This document shows, piece by piece, positions 43,960-55,289 of a stretch of 64,000 bases of DNA. Source of the DNA: Patiria pectinifera (Eukaryota > Echinodermata > Asteroidea > Valvatida > Asterinidae). The stretch spans positions 1,064,465-1,128,464 of the forward strand of contig CM057149.1 in NCBI GenBank assembly GCA_029964075.1, in the 5' to 3' direction. How positions within the stretch are numbered: position 1 is the first letter of the stretch; every line of letters begins with the position of its first letter. The notes under the pieces are model-generated. The model did no database searches and had not been told where the DNA came from. It worked only from the letters and a program-made list of their open reading frames with translations. Position numbers and translations under genes: made by a program.

Positions 43960-46133
43960 ACCGGGGAGTGGGCGCACGGAAACTGCGTCCCGACTGGGGA
44001 CGCTGTTTTCCGGTATGTGGTTGTGAATAACGCGGGCCAACCGTCTTATCGGCGCGCCCACGAAATCCACCACGGGCCGCCCTGACCGGGGGGCGGCGTC
44101 GGGAATGACAAAAGAAGGTTGTTTCTTTGTCTTGTCCGCAATTTTCAGCTTGGCCGGTTTCTTGAGATTAATTTTCTCAGTGGCTTTGAGGCGCTTTGCT
44201 TCGGCCTCCATGGCCTCCTGGAACTTACCAGAAAATAAGTCCGGGCCTGAAAGCGGAAGTTCGTCGAAACGCTTACATGCTCCTGGTGACGGGAGGAAAA
44301 GCGCATCTAGCACATTGGCGTGGCGTGACGATGTTGCTAAGGTCGACACTCTAGCAAACTGGTCGAGAGTGGAGCACAGGCCGCGATCGAGGCAATGGAG
44401 AGCAGCCACCATCATGTCGGCTGGTATCACCGAATCTTCTTCATATCCCAGTGCCAGGTACTCTGATAGGAGAAGAAGAAAGGACGTCGCACGCATACCC
44501 ATGCGTGCCGCCGAGTCCATTCTACGGGTGACATCCTCCAGTTTTCCACGGGTCTTGTCCGTAAAAGGAACTTTGGATGAAGCTGTCCCTCGGTCAGCGG
44601 CGAGTTTGTCGATGGCCGAGTCCGGCAGGACTGGAGTTGAGAAATATTTCTCAAAATCCCCTGGGGGAAAATGATAATACGAGTCTACGCGCTTAGCGTA
44701 GGCACTCCATGTCTTTGCGTGCATTATCCCGTCGATGTGGTCAACGCACACGCGGTCCAGGGGCATTGTGGGAAACGCCCGGACCGGTTCTGTCGTCGGC
44801 CCGATCTCTTCTTGAATGACTGACGCTCAGGAGGAGGAGGAGGTTCGGTCCCAGCAGGAAGATTCAGAACTCTGATCATATCCCGTTGGACCAAGCGGAG
44901 TTCGGTCTCAGCCACCGATAGGCGTTGCATGGTGCGGGTCAGTTCGCTCTCGTCCGCCGAATTGTCAGAGTCTGGGGGGCGAGTTGTCACCGGGGAATGG
45001 GAACCAGGCCTCGGGGGCGAAGCAGCGCCGTCACGGTGTCCAGGTATCGAGCCCCGCTCGGACTCTAGTGACACCGATGGGTGTAAACTAATACTGGGCG
45101 GGGACGCCGGTGCACGTCCCTCCGTGCACGGCATTGTCCGCTGGTTTGTAGTCACCCCACTACGGCCGTGATGACTGGCGTGTGGGGGCTGTCATTTTGG
45201 AGGGGACTCCGGCACACGGCTAACCGTGTGCGGTATGTCCCTTTGGCCCGGAGTCGGCTAACTGTGACCGTAATCTCCCTGTCGGCCCGACAATGAGGCC
45301 GCGAGGGAGTGAAAAGCCTCCAAAAAATCATCGCGTGAAATCGGGTCGCCACCCTTGTGGCGTTTCCCACGGTGTGATCGACCAGATGACTCACTAGAAC
45401 TCGTCGAAGAACGGCGAGAACGGCGGTTCTTTTTCGATTTTTTCTTTTTTGAAGAACGACTCCGAGTAGTTGCCGAGGATTGCGGGGACACGGAGATGCC
45501 CAAACAACAAATAAAATCCGAATAAAATCTGATGTAGAGGCCCTCTGAACGTAGCGTTAACGCTCTGGGGGAATCCCAGGGATTCGGCTCTATGCTATCA
45601 ATAGCCCGGGCGGCCGACAGCGCCCCCACGCCGGTAACATAGGCGGGTGCTGTACGGTTGATTAGACGGCCATATAACAGCCCATCCCCAGGCATCGTGG
45701 TAATCACGGGGCTGGGTGGGCCTGGGTGCACTGAGCCATGGAGGAGTACTTCCTCCGGCTGTGTGTGCCCCGTAGACGGGCCAGGGACAGGCACGGTGCG
45801 CCCCGTAGCGGGGCCACCTTTTGCCGTACGTCTCTTTTTGGGTACTGCCCCGGCATCAGACAATTTCCTTGTCTTGCCGGTGCGTTTCCCCTTCAGTTGG
45901 GCGGACCCGTGAATATTGACCGAAGACGGTGGGGTTGTACGGCCCCCCGCTTGGTCAACGGGTCCGTCAGCTCCGACAGCCAGCAGTGGCTGAAGGGGCT
46001 GACTAGGGGACTGCTGCCGCGGTGACGTACCATCACCGGTGCAGTCCCCCGAGAACTCGGGCTTGTCTGGTGGGATGTACGTCCCTCCATTATCGACACA
46101 CCCAGTCCTCCCCAACTTCCTAGATTTACTCAT
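43960..46133 (-). CDS. DIRS-1 gag-like region in three frames
   Basis: N-terminal part (45258-46133) begins MSKSRKLGRTG and has a Ser/Pro-rich stretch and a basic KKKKSKKNRRSRRSS cluster. The middle part (44724-45155) has a helix-like LSVAETELRLVQRDMIRVLN. The C-terminal part (from 44766 down) has a helical gag domain (AKTWSAYAKRVDSYYHF, RMGMRATSFLLLLSEYLALG, CKRFDELPL, EAMEAEAKRLKATEKINL). At least one frame change, near 44780, separates the last two. Gag assembles the particle in LTR-type elements; in DIRS its role is inferred. The N-terminal and C-terminal segments are each matched in the second DIRS copy or the remnant at 2.46 kb. Confidence 0.8.
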
Positions 46134-46279
46134 TTCTTACTTCACTTCACTCAGAATAACTCACTATAATAACTCTACAATAAACACTTTCTCTTTATTT
46201 CTTCGAAATAGCTTTCTCCAAGCAAAAGAGGTACAAATAAAATAGTGAAATTTAGGTCGATTGAAATTCCACGTTATAC

Positions 46280-46453
46280 CTCGCCTGCGGCTAAGAGAAA
46301 AAGAGGACGCTAACGTAGTGCGCATGTCACAGGGCGTCGTGGGTAGGACACGTGAGGGCGCTATTGTGTAAAACTCTTAGCAAATTGCCTGCCGGCATAG
46401 GGAACAATGCATATGTAGTATTCGCTCTACAGGTAAGTAGAGTGATGTAGACC
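46280..46453 (-). repeat. DIRS-1 inverted terminal repeat, right
   Basis: Complement of the left terminus (GAGGACGCTAACGTA, CAATGCATATGTAGTATTCG, CTCTACAGGTAAGT). It ends in GATGTAGACC, which is present in the ICR but not at the left end, as expected for unequal DIRS termini. Confidence 0.9.
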
Positions 46454-46486
46454 TAATGAACAGGGCCCAAAGTACAAGCATCTTAC

Positions 46487-46698
46487 CTCACATCAGCTAT
46501 TGCATCAGAAACATCAGGCGAAAAAGTTACTGGTGCACCTTGAGAACTCACTGCAGCCATTTTTGTAGTTGTAATTGATTTGCCAGCAATTCTACCTGAA
46601 GTATTCTGCAATTGTGTTTGTGTAAAACCTCTTTCCTGTCTACCCTCTATGTCACTTGTTTCCATAACTTTGGATATGGTTCCTGCTGCTTCTTCCAG
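46487..46698 (-). CDS. Host gene exon: linker leading into ADF-H domain
   Basis: Acceptor TTTTTATAG|CTG and donor GTGAG|GTAAGA. The exon is 212 bp: 70 codons and two bases, open in the frame that continues the exon at 47680-47821. It encodes LEEAAGTISKVMETSDIEGR, a Gln/Thr/Ser-rich linker, then FSPDVSDAIADVR, which is the start of the ADF-H domain whose core lies at 10020-10223. Phase and meaning both fit that exon. The donor lies 33 bp from the end of DIRS-1. The protein family of the N-terminal half is not recognised. Confidence 0.8.
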
Positions 46699-47679
46699 CT
46701 ATAAAAAGAAAGGAGAAAATAAAACTTTTAACTGCATGAATATACCGTATGTATTTCAGGCAGAAATATGATTTTGTTTCTGTTTGTGAAAATGTTATTT
46801 AAATGCCTACGTACAAGAAAAAAAACAAAACAAGCAAAACAATTGACGGAGGAGAAAATAATTTGTGACAAACTTTTTGAAAGATGGTTCTGAAACTTTT
46901 CTCATTTTTTAAAATGGATTTTATGATAACAATTTCAAATGGTCAGGAGTTGCATACCGTTTTCAGTTGCTGCGAAAATTCCTACGATGATATGAAACCT
47001 GATTCTCATAATCAAATTGAGTGTTACGTCAGACATGTCAGAGAAAAAAAAATAGCGACAGACAGGCCATGTGGACAACGTGCGCGGTGCCGGCTGCCTT
47101 TGTATTTCACAAATAAATACCTCACTTTGTGATATTTAATATACCATGAACCTGTTAGTGAGACATAAGGTAAAAGGAATAACATGTACAGGAAGTATTC
47201 GTTTCAAATTCATATCGAAGAGAAATAACTGTTAACCTTTCTGTTCATGGGTGCCACGTGCGGAGAAGTGCGGTTAGCAATGATCACACATGCATGCGAA
47301 TGTCTGTCCACTCATCTATGGCACTTCTAGCACTTATTGTCTGTAGCAAATTTTTTTAATCCCACGCGTTAATCAACACACATTAATGCATATAACACGC
47401 GTGGGTTCCAATTAATTTTAAACTGTATTGTATGGATTTTCCTCAAAAACTAGGAATTTCCAAGGTATACTTATCCGTCGCAAATTAAACTTTTTTATGT
47501 AAGGGATATTGGGCCGGAATTTCAAACTGGAAAAGTAATTCTGGTTAAATTAGTAGCATTTAAAAAAAAAAGAGCTTTTTGGTGCTCTGTCTCCACAACC
47601 ATACAAATTTGAATATGTGTGAAATTTCAATTCAAACAGACTGGCCAACAGATTTGACACTTTCAATAGCATGGCTTAC
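46699..47679. other. Host intron, 981 bp
   Basis: Lies between two phase-compatible host exons. AT-rich with TTTTTT and GTGGGTTCCAATT-type unique sequence; no repeat ends recognised. Confidence 0.7.
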
Positions 47680-47821
47680 CTTTTGAAGCATCTTTTCTTC
47701 AGTGATATCAGAAGTTGAGTCTGCTTCGAGTACCACATGATAAGGTGCCAATTGACTTGCCACAGAATTATATATGACCCCATAACGTCCTCTCTTTGAA
47801 AAGGGCACTTCTGTTCCAATC
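47680..47821 (-). CDS. Host gene exon upstream of ADF-H domain
   Basis: Acceptor CAAATTACAG|G and donor CAAAAG|GTAAGC. After one base the exon is open for 47 codons with normal codon composition: IGTEVPFSKRGRYGVIYNS, then SQLAPYHVVLEADSTSD and ITEEKMLQK. No stop codon in this frame. It joins in phase 0 to the exon at 46487-46698. Domain identity is not recognised; upstream exons were not found in this window and may be beyond it or split by the LINE and DIRS insertions. Confidence 0.75.
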
Positions 47822-48029
47822 CTGTAATTTGAAAAGTTAATGATGGATAAGTCAACACATTGATAATTGTAAAATGTTTATAAACATGAGGATGAACATC
47901 AGCAAGGGGCTTCTAGAAACTGAACATATTGTAGTCTACCGGCATAAATCATGCCAAGTGGAGACTCTCTTCAGTTTCTTATGTAAATCTGGTTCTGAGC
48001 ACAGTATTTCCAGTATTTAAAAATTTTGA
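47822..48029. other. Host intron start (upstream side)
   Basis: AT-rich DNA between the exon and the LINE tail, with no feature recognised. Confidence 0.4.
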
Positions 48030-50340
48030 ATTTCAATTTCAATTTCAATTTAATTTATTGGTCCTTCTAGGAAATTTGTCTTGTCACATGCAATACATAA
48101 ATAGATAATTCATTAATATAATCCAGAAAATTTAAATAAGCAAATTACTAAAATAATACTTACTATTACTATGAAAATAAATATTTAAGCATATCAGTCA
48201 AAATGACAGATCCTGAAAAACAGTATGAAAATGAAAACCCGACTGTGTTGGAGATTGGAATAATGATAAGATACGTGTAGTTAAAGATGTTTGTTGCATC
48301 AGTGCTGATCACTGAGGAGACGTATGGAAAATGGTACAAATGAATTGAGATACTGGTTTGTTCTTGCCCTTACCGACTGAAATCTCCTACCACTACTAAG
48401 TATTTTGAAGTACATGTATGTGTTGAGGGGATGCGCACCATTTTCCACCACACTTAGAGCCTTAGTTAGTACCCTCTCCCTGCAGACTTCATCCAAATTT
48501 ATTCCCATTCCCACAATCTTTGATGCTTGTTTCACAACCCTTTTCAGTTTGTCTTTGTCCATTGTACCAAACTACACAGTCGTGGATGATGACACTTTCT
48601 ATGACCGAGATGTAAAACAGACTCATAATGACCCTGTCGACCCGAAAAGAACGTAGCTTATGCCAGAAATATAACCTCTGATTTCCCTTTGCTGTGAGGG
48701 AGTGTTCACTCCAATCTAGCTTGCTGTCAATGATTGTTCCCAAGTATTTGTAACTTTGTACAATCTCAATGTTAACCCCTGCGATACAAACTGAACTGGT
48801 TAAGGGATTATTTGCCTTCTTGTGCCTAAAGTCAAACACCATTTCTTTAGTTTTGTCAGGTTAAGTTCAAGATAATTGTCTATGCACCAAACACTGAATC
48901 CCTGTATGGATCGCCTGTACTCATCTTCATCACTTGTATCAATAAGCCTGAAGATGACAGTGTCATCCGTGTATTTCAAAATGTTCACTAAATTATACAA
49001 AGAAACACAGTCATTAGTATACATTATAAAGAGACTTGGTGAAAGCACACATCCCTGAGGTGACCCTGTGTTCGTCACAATGGTCTCTGAAAGAGTACCA
49101 TTCACTTTCACTCGCTGAGTTCTGGCAGAGAGAAAGTTGCATACCCAGAGAATTAGTGAAGGTTTCACCTCTAGGGATGTGAGTTTCTCAATCGAAAGAT
49201 GTGGTTGTATCGTGTTGAATGCAGATGAAAAGTTGATGAATAGTGCCCTGGCGTAACATTTCTACTTATCTAAATGTTGGTAAATGGCATGACTGAAAGA
49301 CAAAACCGCATCATGGACTGACTTGTTTGCTTGGTATGCAAATTGGTAAGTGTCAATTCGTTCTTGGATAGGCTGAATGAGATTATGTAAGACAATTCTT
49401 TCAAGACATTTCATGACAACCGATGTGAATGCAATTGGCCGAGAGTCATTATTCTCTACAGGACGTGGCTTCTTAGCTACAGGTGTGATGACTGCGGCTT
49501 TCCAGCATGAAGGAATGCGCTGTTGGTCGATGGACATCTGGAATAGTGTCCGGTATGGTGTGGCAAGTTGACGAGCACATGCTTTCAACACTCGTCCGCA
49601 TATTCCGTCTGGCCCGCTCGGTTTTCATGGACAGACTGATTTGAAATGTTTGTAGACTTCCTGCTCATCTACTGAGATTGGTGCATCATGCAATGAGCTC
49701 AGTGCGTTCCGTTGTTCCTCTATTTTATTTGAGAAATCTTGAGTATCGAATCGGCAGTTAAACTTGTTTAACTCATCCGCCTTATGTTTTGCATTGTCCG
49801 TACCTTGAAAGACGTTGTCTTTACGCTTTTTGTAATCAGTCATCATTTCTAAACAGTTCCATGCTCCTCTTGGATTGTTAGCTTGAAGGCAGCTCTCCAA
49901 TTTCTCCCGATATCTCTCTTTCACACCTTTTATCTCCTCCTTGAGTTTTTGATTTAACTCCCTTACTTTTGCCACATCGCCCTGTCCAAACGCTTGTCTT
50001 TTTTCTTACATGATCGATTTCAGATTATTTGGATAATGCGTAACAGTCTTTGTTTCAATGTGAAGATGCTCACAGAAACCAACATAGCCATTTATTATGT
50101 CCGCACGTTCATTTATATCTTTTCTTGAGTTTAAAAGCAGTTGCCAGTCGGTGATCTCAAAAGCTGTTTGAAGCATTTCAATCCAAGCACGTACTGTCTT
50201 TCTGGGATGTTTGTCACTCTTTAATCTTTGTCAATATTTAGGCAACAAGTGAACTACATGATAATCAGACTTGCCGAGTCCTGGTCGAATGATGGTCTTG
50301 TAGGCATCCTGTAAGGCATCCTGTAATTCCACACATACAC
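48030..50340 (-). pseudogene. CR1/L2/Rex-type LINE, 5' truncated and frame-broken
   Basis: The minus strand first shows the last part of an endonuclease domain (LGKSDYHVVHLLPKY), then a linker (TKTVTHYPNN, RGAWNCLEMMTDYKK). RT motifs follow in several frames: PVENNDSRPIAFTSVVMKC, TYQFAYQANKSVHDAVL, NTGSPQGCVLSPSLF, YTDDTVIF (YxDD with Thr), SYKYLGTIIDSKLDW. It ends near 48299 with PFSIRLLSDQH. The 3' UTR terminates in an (AATTGA)n-type tract near 48035-48058, the usual kind of tail in this group. Several frame breaks make it dead. It lies in or beside a host intron, in the sense orientation. Confidence 0.9.
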
Positions 50341-50789
50341 TCTAAAAATATGGATAGGAGTATTGGTATTCAAAATTCTTCTTTTTGAAAGGCCAAGACT
50401 CGATTTAAAATGTTGACATCAGGCTCAAATACAAGTATTGCTGCAAGAAATATTACTTCAGATGTTGAAGAATTTTGAGATTTTTACAAACTTAGAGTGA
50501 AATCTCAATACGTCAACTCTAAAGAGAATGGATACAAATTTCAAGATATCAGAAGTTTGAGTTACATATTAAAAGCATATGTACAATGTACACAATGGCT
50601 TTCACTGCTATGAATGTTATTTGGCTCACTCTTGTTCTTTTTAGCGGTTTCAGAGTACAATGCCCCGAAACAGCTCCTGTTTTTTTCCCTTTCCAACCCC
50701 CCCTTTTTTCCCCTTTATTTTTTCTTTTTCAGGCTCCTCTCTACATGTTTTGTACATGTTTTTTTTCCCACACATACACTTTTGGCACT
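50341..50789. other. No gene recognised
   Basis: AT-rich sequence; T-rich and C-rich tracts near 50690-50740. May be the flank of the truncated LINE. Confidence 0.4.
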
Positions 50790-51090
50790 TTTGTTAATCC
50801 AATCGACTTCAGACTTGGCATACACTTAGGCTCCCACTTAAAGATGTACATGTATGCCAAAGATTTTCATTGCAATGACGTAATCACGTGTCAAGTTACA
50901 TCACCCTAAAGGTGCAATTTTTCTCCATAGGTTTTGTACACGTTTTCTTCAAACCGTACACTTTGCATTTTCGTATGTGATTGACTTTAGACTTGGCAGA
51001 CACTTAGACCACCGGCCGAAGATGGTCCCCGATATTTTTGTTGCCATGACGTCACCAGGTGTCAAGTTACATCACATTAAAAGTGCATTT
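50790..51090 (+). repeat. TGACGTCA-rich dispersed repeat, copy
   Basis: TTTGTACATGTTTT, AATCGACTTCAGACTTGGCA, GACGTAATCACGTGTCAAGT then a second unit GACTTTAGACTTGGCAGA, ATGACGTCACCAGGTGTCAA. About 165-180-bp period, two units. Confidence 0.7.
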
Positions 51091-52314
51091 TTCCAAGTGC
51101 TATATCTTCCTGCGGCATCTCTGATCCTAAATTGTACTGGCCTCTGCCTTTCTTTGGGACGCGGAGAGGGGGATCCGCTGAATGGGCTACAGCCTTTCCT
51201 CCATAGAAATCAGCTCAGGCCTGCGGCCTGGAGAGGACACTCCAGCCTTGCCAAATGGTGTGGATAAAACAGGGGAAGCAACAGTCTACCAGTTACAAGT
51301 CTAACTCAATTGGCGCACAGTAAGGCGCTAGGGCTTGCTTCCGATGGTGGGAAAGATCATCGCAGCTCAATGGGCAGCCCCCAGCCAGTTCGGTGCTGTT
51401 TCGCCACATTTGCCTGCCTCACTGGGTGTGTGGGGCTCAGGGTTGTAACCAGCCTGACAAGCGGACTATTAAACCCATGCAACAGACAAAAACAAAAGAA
51501 AACCAAGGAAAATGCACGCACTCAAGACAGTGTTGTAGTGCCTTGATACTGGGCCTTGGCCTTAAGGCTGCCTTAAGGCTGGATTTTAGGGCCTTGCCCT
51601 TGGCCTCGAGGCTTGAGAGCAAAAGCCTTGGCCTTGGCCTTGGCCTTGAGGGTTCAGTGCCTTGCACTTTTGAGTCAAGGCTCATCAAGGCCCATAGATT
51701 TGTGCATTTTCCAGATAAATCTGTTTGAAATTTTGCTGAACTACCATTTTAATCGTGTTACCATGGAGGAGGGAAACACCCCATAGATTTTCTGTGCTTA
51801 TTCCTCCAAGGGCCCACTTTCACTTTTATAGCATCACATTTTGTTACCATTGTAGTACATTTGCTGCAATAATTTTCTGTACACTTTATAAGTACAGCCA
51901 CGCAAAGTTTTAGTGCGCTACTTTTAACTGATGATCAATATGATTGGTTGAATATGTCTCCCTGATAAGTGCTAAAGATTTGCATGTATATCTGTTTTGG
52001 CCATTTAGGTAATGCTAATAATTTCTGACCATGTTGGCCCAGCAAATAAAAAATCTCCAAGTTAGTTTCTTGGATCCCCCTTTTGTTACACTCGGGAGAA
52101 TTGTGCGTCAATATAGAAGTAAATCATTATTTTGTTTTAGTTAAACCATATTCATTAAGACCTGAACTTATACTTTAATAGATACAATGCAGTCATAAAA
52201 CATTGTATGTGAGCATTTTCAATTACAATTTAATACAAGTTATTCTTCTTAATGAGCGATTCGTGATGACGTGACTATAATTAGTTCTATATTAGTGGTC
52301 ATTTTATAAAACAG
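51091..52314. other. No gene recognised; includes CCTTGG tract
   Basis: A GC-richer stretch (51120-51480) with GGGACGCGGAGAGGGG and CTCAGGCCTGCGGCCTGGAG may be an old element, unassigned. A degenerate CTTGGC tract lies at 51541-51660. Confidence 0.35.
51541..51660 (+). repeat. Degenerate CCTTGG simple repeat
   Basis: GGGCCTTGGCCTTAAGGCTG and later GCCTTGGCCTTGGCCTTGGC, mixed with CTTGAGG variants. The same mixture occurs at 52315-52442. Confidence 0.9.
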
Positions 52315-52442
52315 GGCCTTGGCCTTGGCCTTGGCCTTGGCCTTGGCCTTGTCAGTTAAGCCTTGGCCTTGGCCTCGAGGCTTGAGGATTAATGCCTTGG
52401 CTTTGAGGGTCAAAGCCTTGGCCTTGGCCTTGAGGGTCAAAG
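52315..52442 (+). repeat. CCTTGG hexanucleotide repeat
   Basis: Seven perfect or near-perfect CCTTGG units, then CTCGAGGCTTGAGG-type variant units and another CCTTGG group. Confidence 0.95.
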
Positions 52443-52925
52443 CCTTTGCTCCAACACTGACTCAAGATTGGGTGCTGGAACGTACCGACCATGACCATTG
52501 GACTGACTGAGGACCTGCGGGAGATCAGTGACTTAACAAGAAAAAAGTACTCATACATGTACTCGTAATCAAGGAAAAGTCCTCTTACTCATACTCTTGG
52601 AAAGTACTCGACTACAACACTGCTTCCCCATATGTGCTACAAGAGGCCATAACAAGGAGTACTCATTTGAATGCCCCGCAAGAAAGCACTTAGAACATGT
52701 TCTGCTTTCGTTATGAATGGGTGCGCTGAGACACAATCACTGGCATACCCAGGAATGCAATTAAATAACAATGGCGTCACTCGTTCGCAGATAATGATGT
52801 ATAACCAATGCGTGGGTTTGGAACATTTTGGATACTAGATGCTCTGTGGTGCAATCTGAGGCTTCCTGATGGCCACTTTCCGCCAAAATTTTGGGGCAGA
52901 AGGTTTTTTAATTATAAGAAGAAAT
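52443..52925. other. No gene recognised
   Basis: Unique-looking DNA up to the C run that marks the second DIRS element. Confidence 0.4.
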
Positions 52926-53159
52926 CCCCCCCCCCACAGAAGTGTGGTTGGGGTCTACGAACGAATACTTACCTGTAGAGCAATACTACTTATGCATATT
53001 CCCCCTACCAGCAGGTATTTTCCGCTAAGAGTTATATACAATAGCTCCCTCTGGCGCCCTACCCATAATACCCCGCGGCATGCGTGCCTCGTGAGCGTCC
53101 TCTTTTCTCGAGAATACAACAAAGTACCCAAGGCATCGAGAAGAGTGGGGTAGGGGGGA

Positions 53160-53275
53160 GGGGTGCTCTACAGGTAAGTATTCGTTCGTAGACCCCAACC
53201 ACACTTCTGTGGGGGGGGGGGGGGGGAGTCTACTTCACTCTACTTACCTGTAGAGCAATACTACTTATGCATAGA
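53160..53275. repeat. DIRS-2 internal complementary region
   Basis: CTCTACAGGTAAGTATTCGT, then GACCCCAACCACACTTCTGT and a run of 16 G, followed by GTCTACTTCACTCTACTTAC. Each half is the complement of one outer end of this copy, including its private variants (ACTTC/GAAGT, TTCGTTCG). Confidence 0.92.
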
Positions 53276-53831
53276 CTAGCACCGTCAACGAGGTGGGTCA
53301 TGCGAGATGCTATTGTGCTTTCACAGGGGCACGTAACAATACGCGTAAACCCTGGATGGGCCCGTCGCTCCACATGTGGGTGGACAAGGCAGCCCAAAAA
53401 GGTCGGCATGATAAAGACATTAGTCATAATGGTAGCCTCAACATGCCAACAGAGATGTGATCCCCGAGTTTGGGAATCACCCGTAATGAATTACAGCCCA
53501 CCGATACCTACACCTAAGAGTTCGGTGGGGCACACAAAATAAAATTATCATGAAAGGCAAAACATCATGACATGGTACATATAGACACTATAATATGCAC
53601 ATGTACATATACAGAGCTCAATAAAGAACCAGTGTCCTTAGGAGACACCAATGCTGGGGAGGTCTCCGGTCTGAAAATGTCTTGAGAACATGGTGGGGCT
53701 CAGTCAGTCGCCCTCAACACTGTTCTCCCATGCTCTGCCTTTAATTTTGCGCATGCGGACCAATCACACGGATTCTGCCGTTGATATGTCCGTGGTTTCA
53801 TGGATGACAGTAGCCAACCGTCAGGCAATCT

Positions 53832-54020
53832 TGTCATGAAAGCCTGCAGGTATGGTGGGGTCACCATGATAAATACATGTCATGAAAGGCCTGCCTGTAT
53901 GACAGGGTCGTCATGACAAAAAACATGTCACGAGAAGCCTGCTTGTATGGCAGGGTTGTCATGACAAATACGTGTCGCGAGAAGCCTGTCGGTATAGCAG
54001 GGTTGTCGTGACAAATACAT
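53832..54020 (-). repeat. 47-bp tandem repeat x4 inside DIRS-2 recombinase
   Basis: Units begin at 53832, 53878, 53926 and 53973 with TGTCATGAAAGCCTGC-type sequence ending in GTCATGACAAATAC-type sequence. In DIRS-1 the matching sequence is single (around 41279-41328, GTATCGCGGGACGCC and GGGTCGTCATGATGAAC), so the amplification happened within this copy. Confidence 0.9.
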
Positions 54021-54075
54021 TTGTAACTGCAAGTGACCGATTCAAAGCTACCCAGTGCAGCTAATGTACGACGTT

Positions 54076-54480
54076 AAAGTCATGATTGGCACCAAAAATT
54101 CTCCGCCTGGACAAGAATGATTTGATGCCCGGAACAAAGACGTCCGGAGGCACACAGGGCTCCGACAGTCCTTAGTATAAATCTCTCCTTAGGGAGCAGA
54201 CATCAAGTCATGATCAGCACCAAAATTCGCTGTCTGAAACGGACAAGAATCATTTGATGCCCAGAGCAAAGACATCCGAAGGCAAAGAGGACTCCGACCG
54301 TCTTAGCTCAAAAAACCTTGCTTAGGGATCAGACGCCAAAGTCATGAACGGCACCAACATTTTCTGTCTGGAATGGACAATGATTTGATGCCTAGAGCAA
54401 AGTTGTCTGGAGGTAAAGAGGACTCCGACAGTCTTAGTTAAAAAACAAAAATCCTCCCGTAGGGATCGGATGGGCACACT
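54076..54480 (-). repeat. 130-bp tandem repeat x3 inside DIRS-2 recombinase
   Basis: Units start near 54076, 54204 and 54337 with AAAGTCATGA, continue through GATTTGATGCCCGGAACAAA and CTCCGACAGTCTTAG, and end in TAGGGATCAGA. The DIRS-1 counterpart is one copy around 41380-41545 (CTTGATGTCCGGGACAAAGA). Confidence 0.9.
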
Positions 54481-55289
54481 CGGTTCCCACCAGATGTGGT
54501 CTGTCTCTATTATACAGAAAACAGTTCTTTACTACATGTATACCAAGAAGTAACAACTGCTTACAAAAAAAAGGCAACCGTAGGAACCAATGAAACAGAT
54601 GTGAAATTGTTCACTGGTTCACAGAACTCTAAAGATCTCTATAACACTTTTGGATAAGAAGGTGTTGAAGATGTCCTGCAATTCAGGGGTGTTAAAACAA
54701 TTCCTTAAGTTAACTGACATGGACGTTCAACTGACTCACATTAAGTAATCTACTGTCATGTTCGAAGTCCCTCAAGTGCAGGCTGTAAAAGCCATAGCTT
54801 GTTTGAAAAAGGTCTGATGTGAACAGGAGAGCATTACAGCATCCAGTACATCAGGAGAAATTCCTGCGGAGCTGGTTGAAGGAAACCCAAGCTGTGCTGG
54901 AACAGAATATTGTTCTGCTCGGAAGAACATTTGTACCTCCAACTGGTGAACCAAGGGAATGGTTATAGCCCTGGAAAACCAATCAATGGGGTGAACATGG
55001 AGTTAAGAAGAGGACCTTGTCGTCCTTCTGCTCCAGTTGATTAAGTACCTGAGGGATAAGAGGAAGACGACAGGAAGGTGTATATAAGTAGCCTGTCCGT
55101 CTTCATCACCATCGTATTCGTGTGCCATGTGTAGGGGTCAGGAACCCGCAGGCATTAGCCTGAAAATCTGTGACTAGTTCATGAAACAAGTCAGATTGAC
55201 ATGTGGTTAGTTGTCCTTGCTTGGGAGGAGGACCGTCGAAAGCAAGAAGCTATGAGGAAAAACCCCAATGGGGTATTTCTCAAATGAGT

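Larger units (their letters stand above)
40396..46453 (-). mobile_element. DIRS retrotransposon 1, nearly complete
   Basis: Read on the minus strand: inverted terminal repeat, gag region, RT-RNase H, tyrosine recombinase, internal complementary region (ICR), inverted terminal repeat. This is the standard DIRS arrangement; DIRS elements insert through a circular intermediate with a tyrosine recombinase and make no target duplications, and none is seen. No DAM-type methyltransferase frame was recognised. The RT-RNase H frame is intact, gag has at least one frame change, and the recombinase has frame changes and a stop, so it is recent but probably inactive. It lies in a host intron, in the sense orientation. 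Confidence 0.93.

Noticed and set aside
52249..52440. Lys/Ala/Leu repeat protein
   Set aside because: It is simply a translation of the CCTTGG simple repeat.
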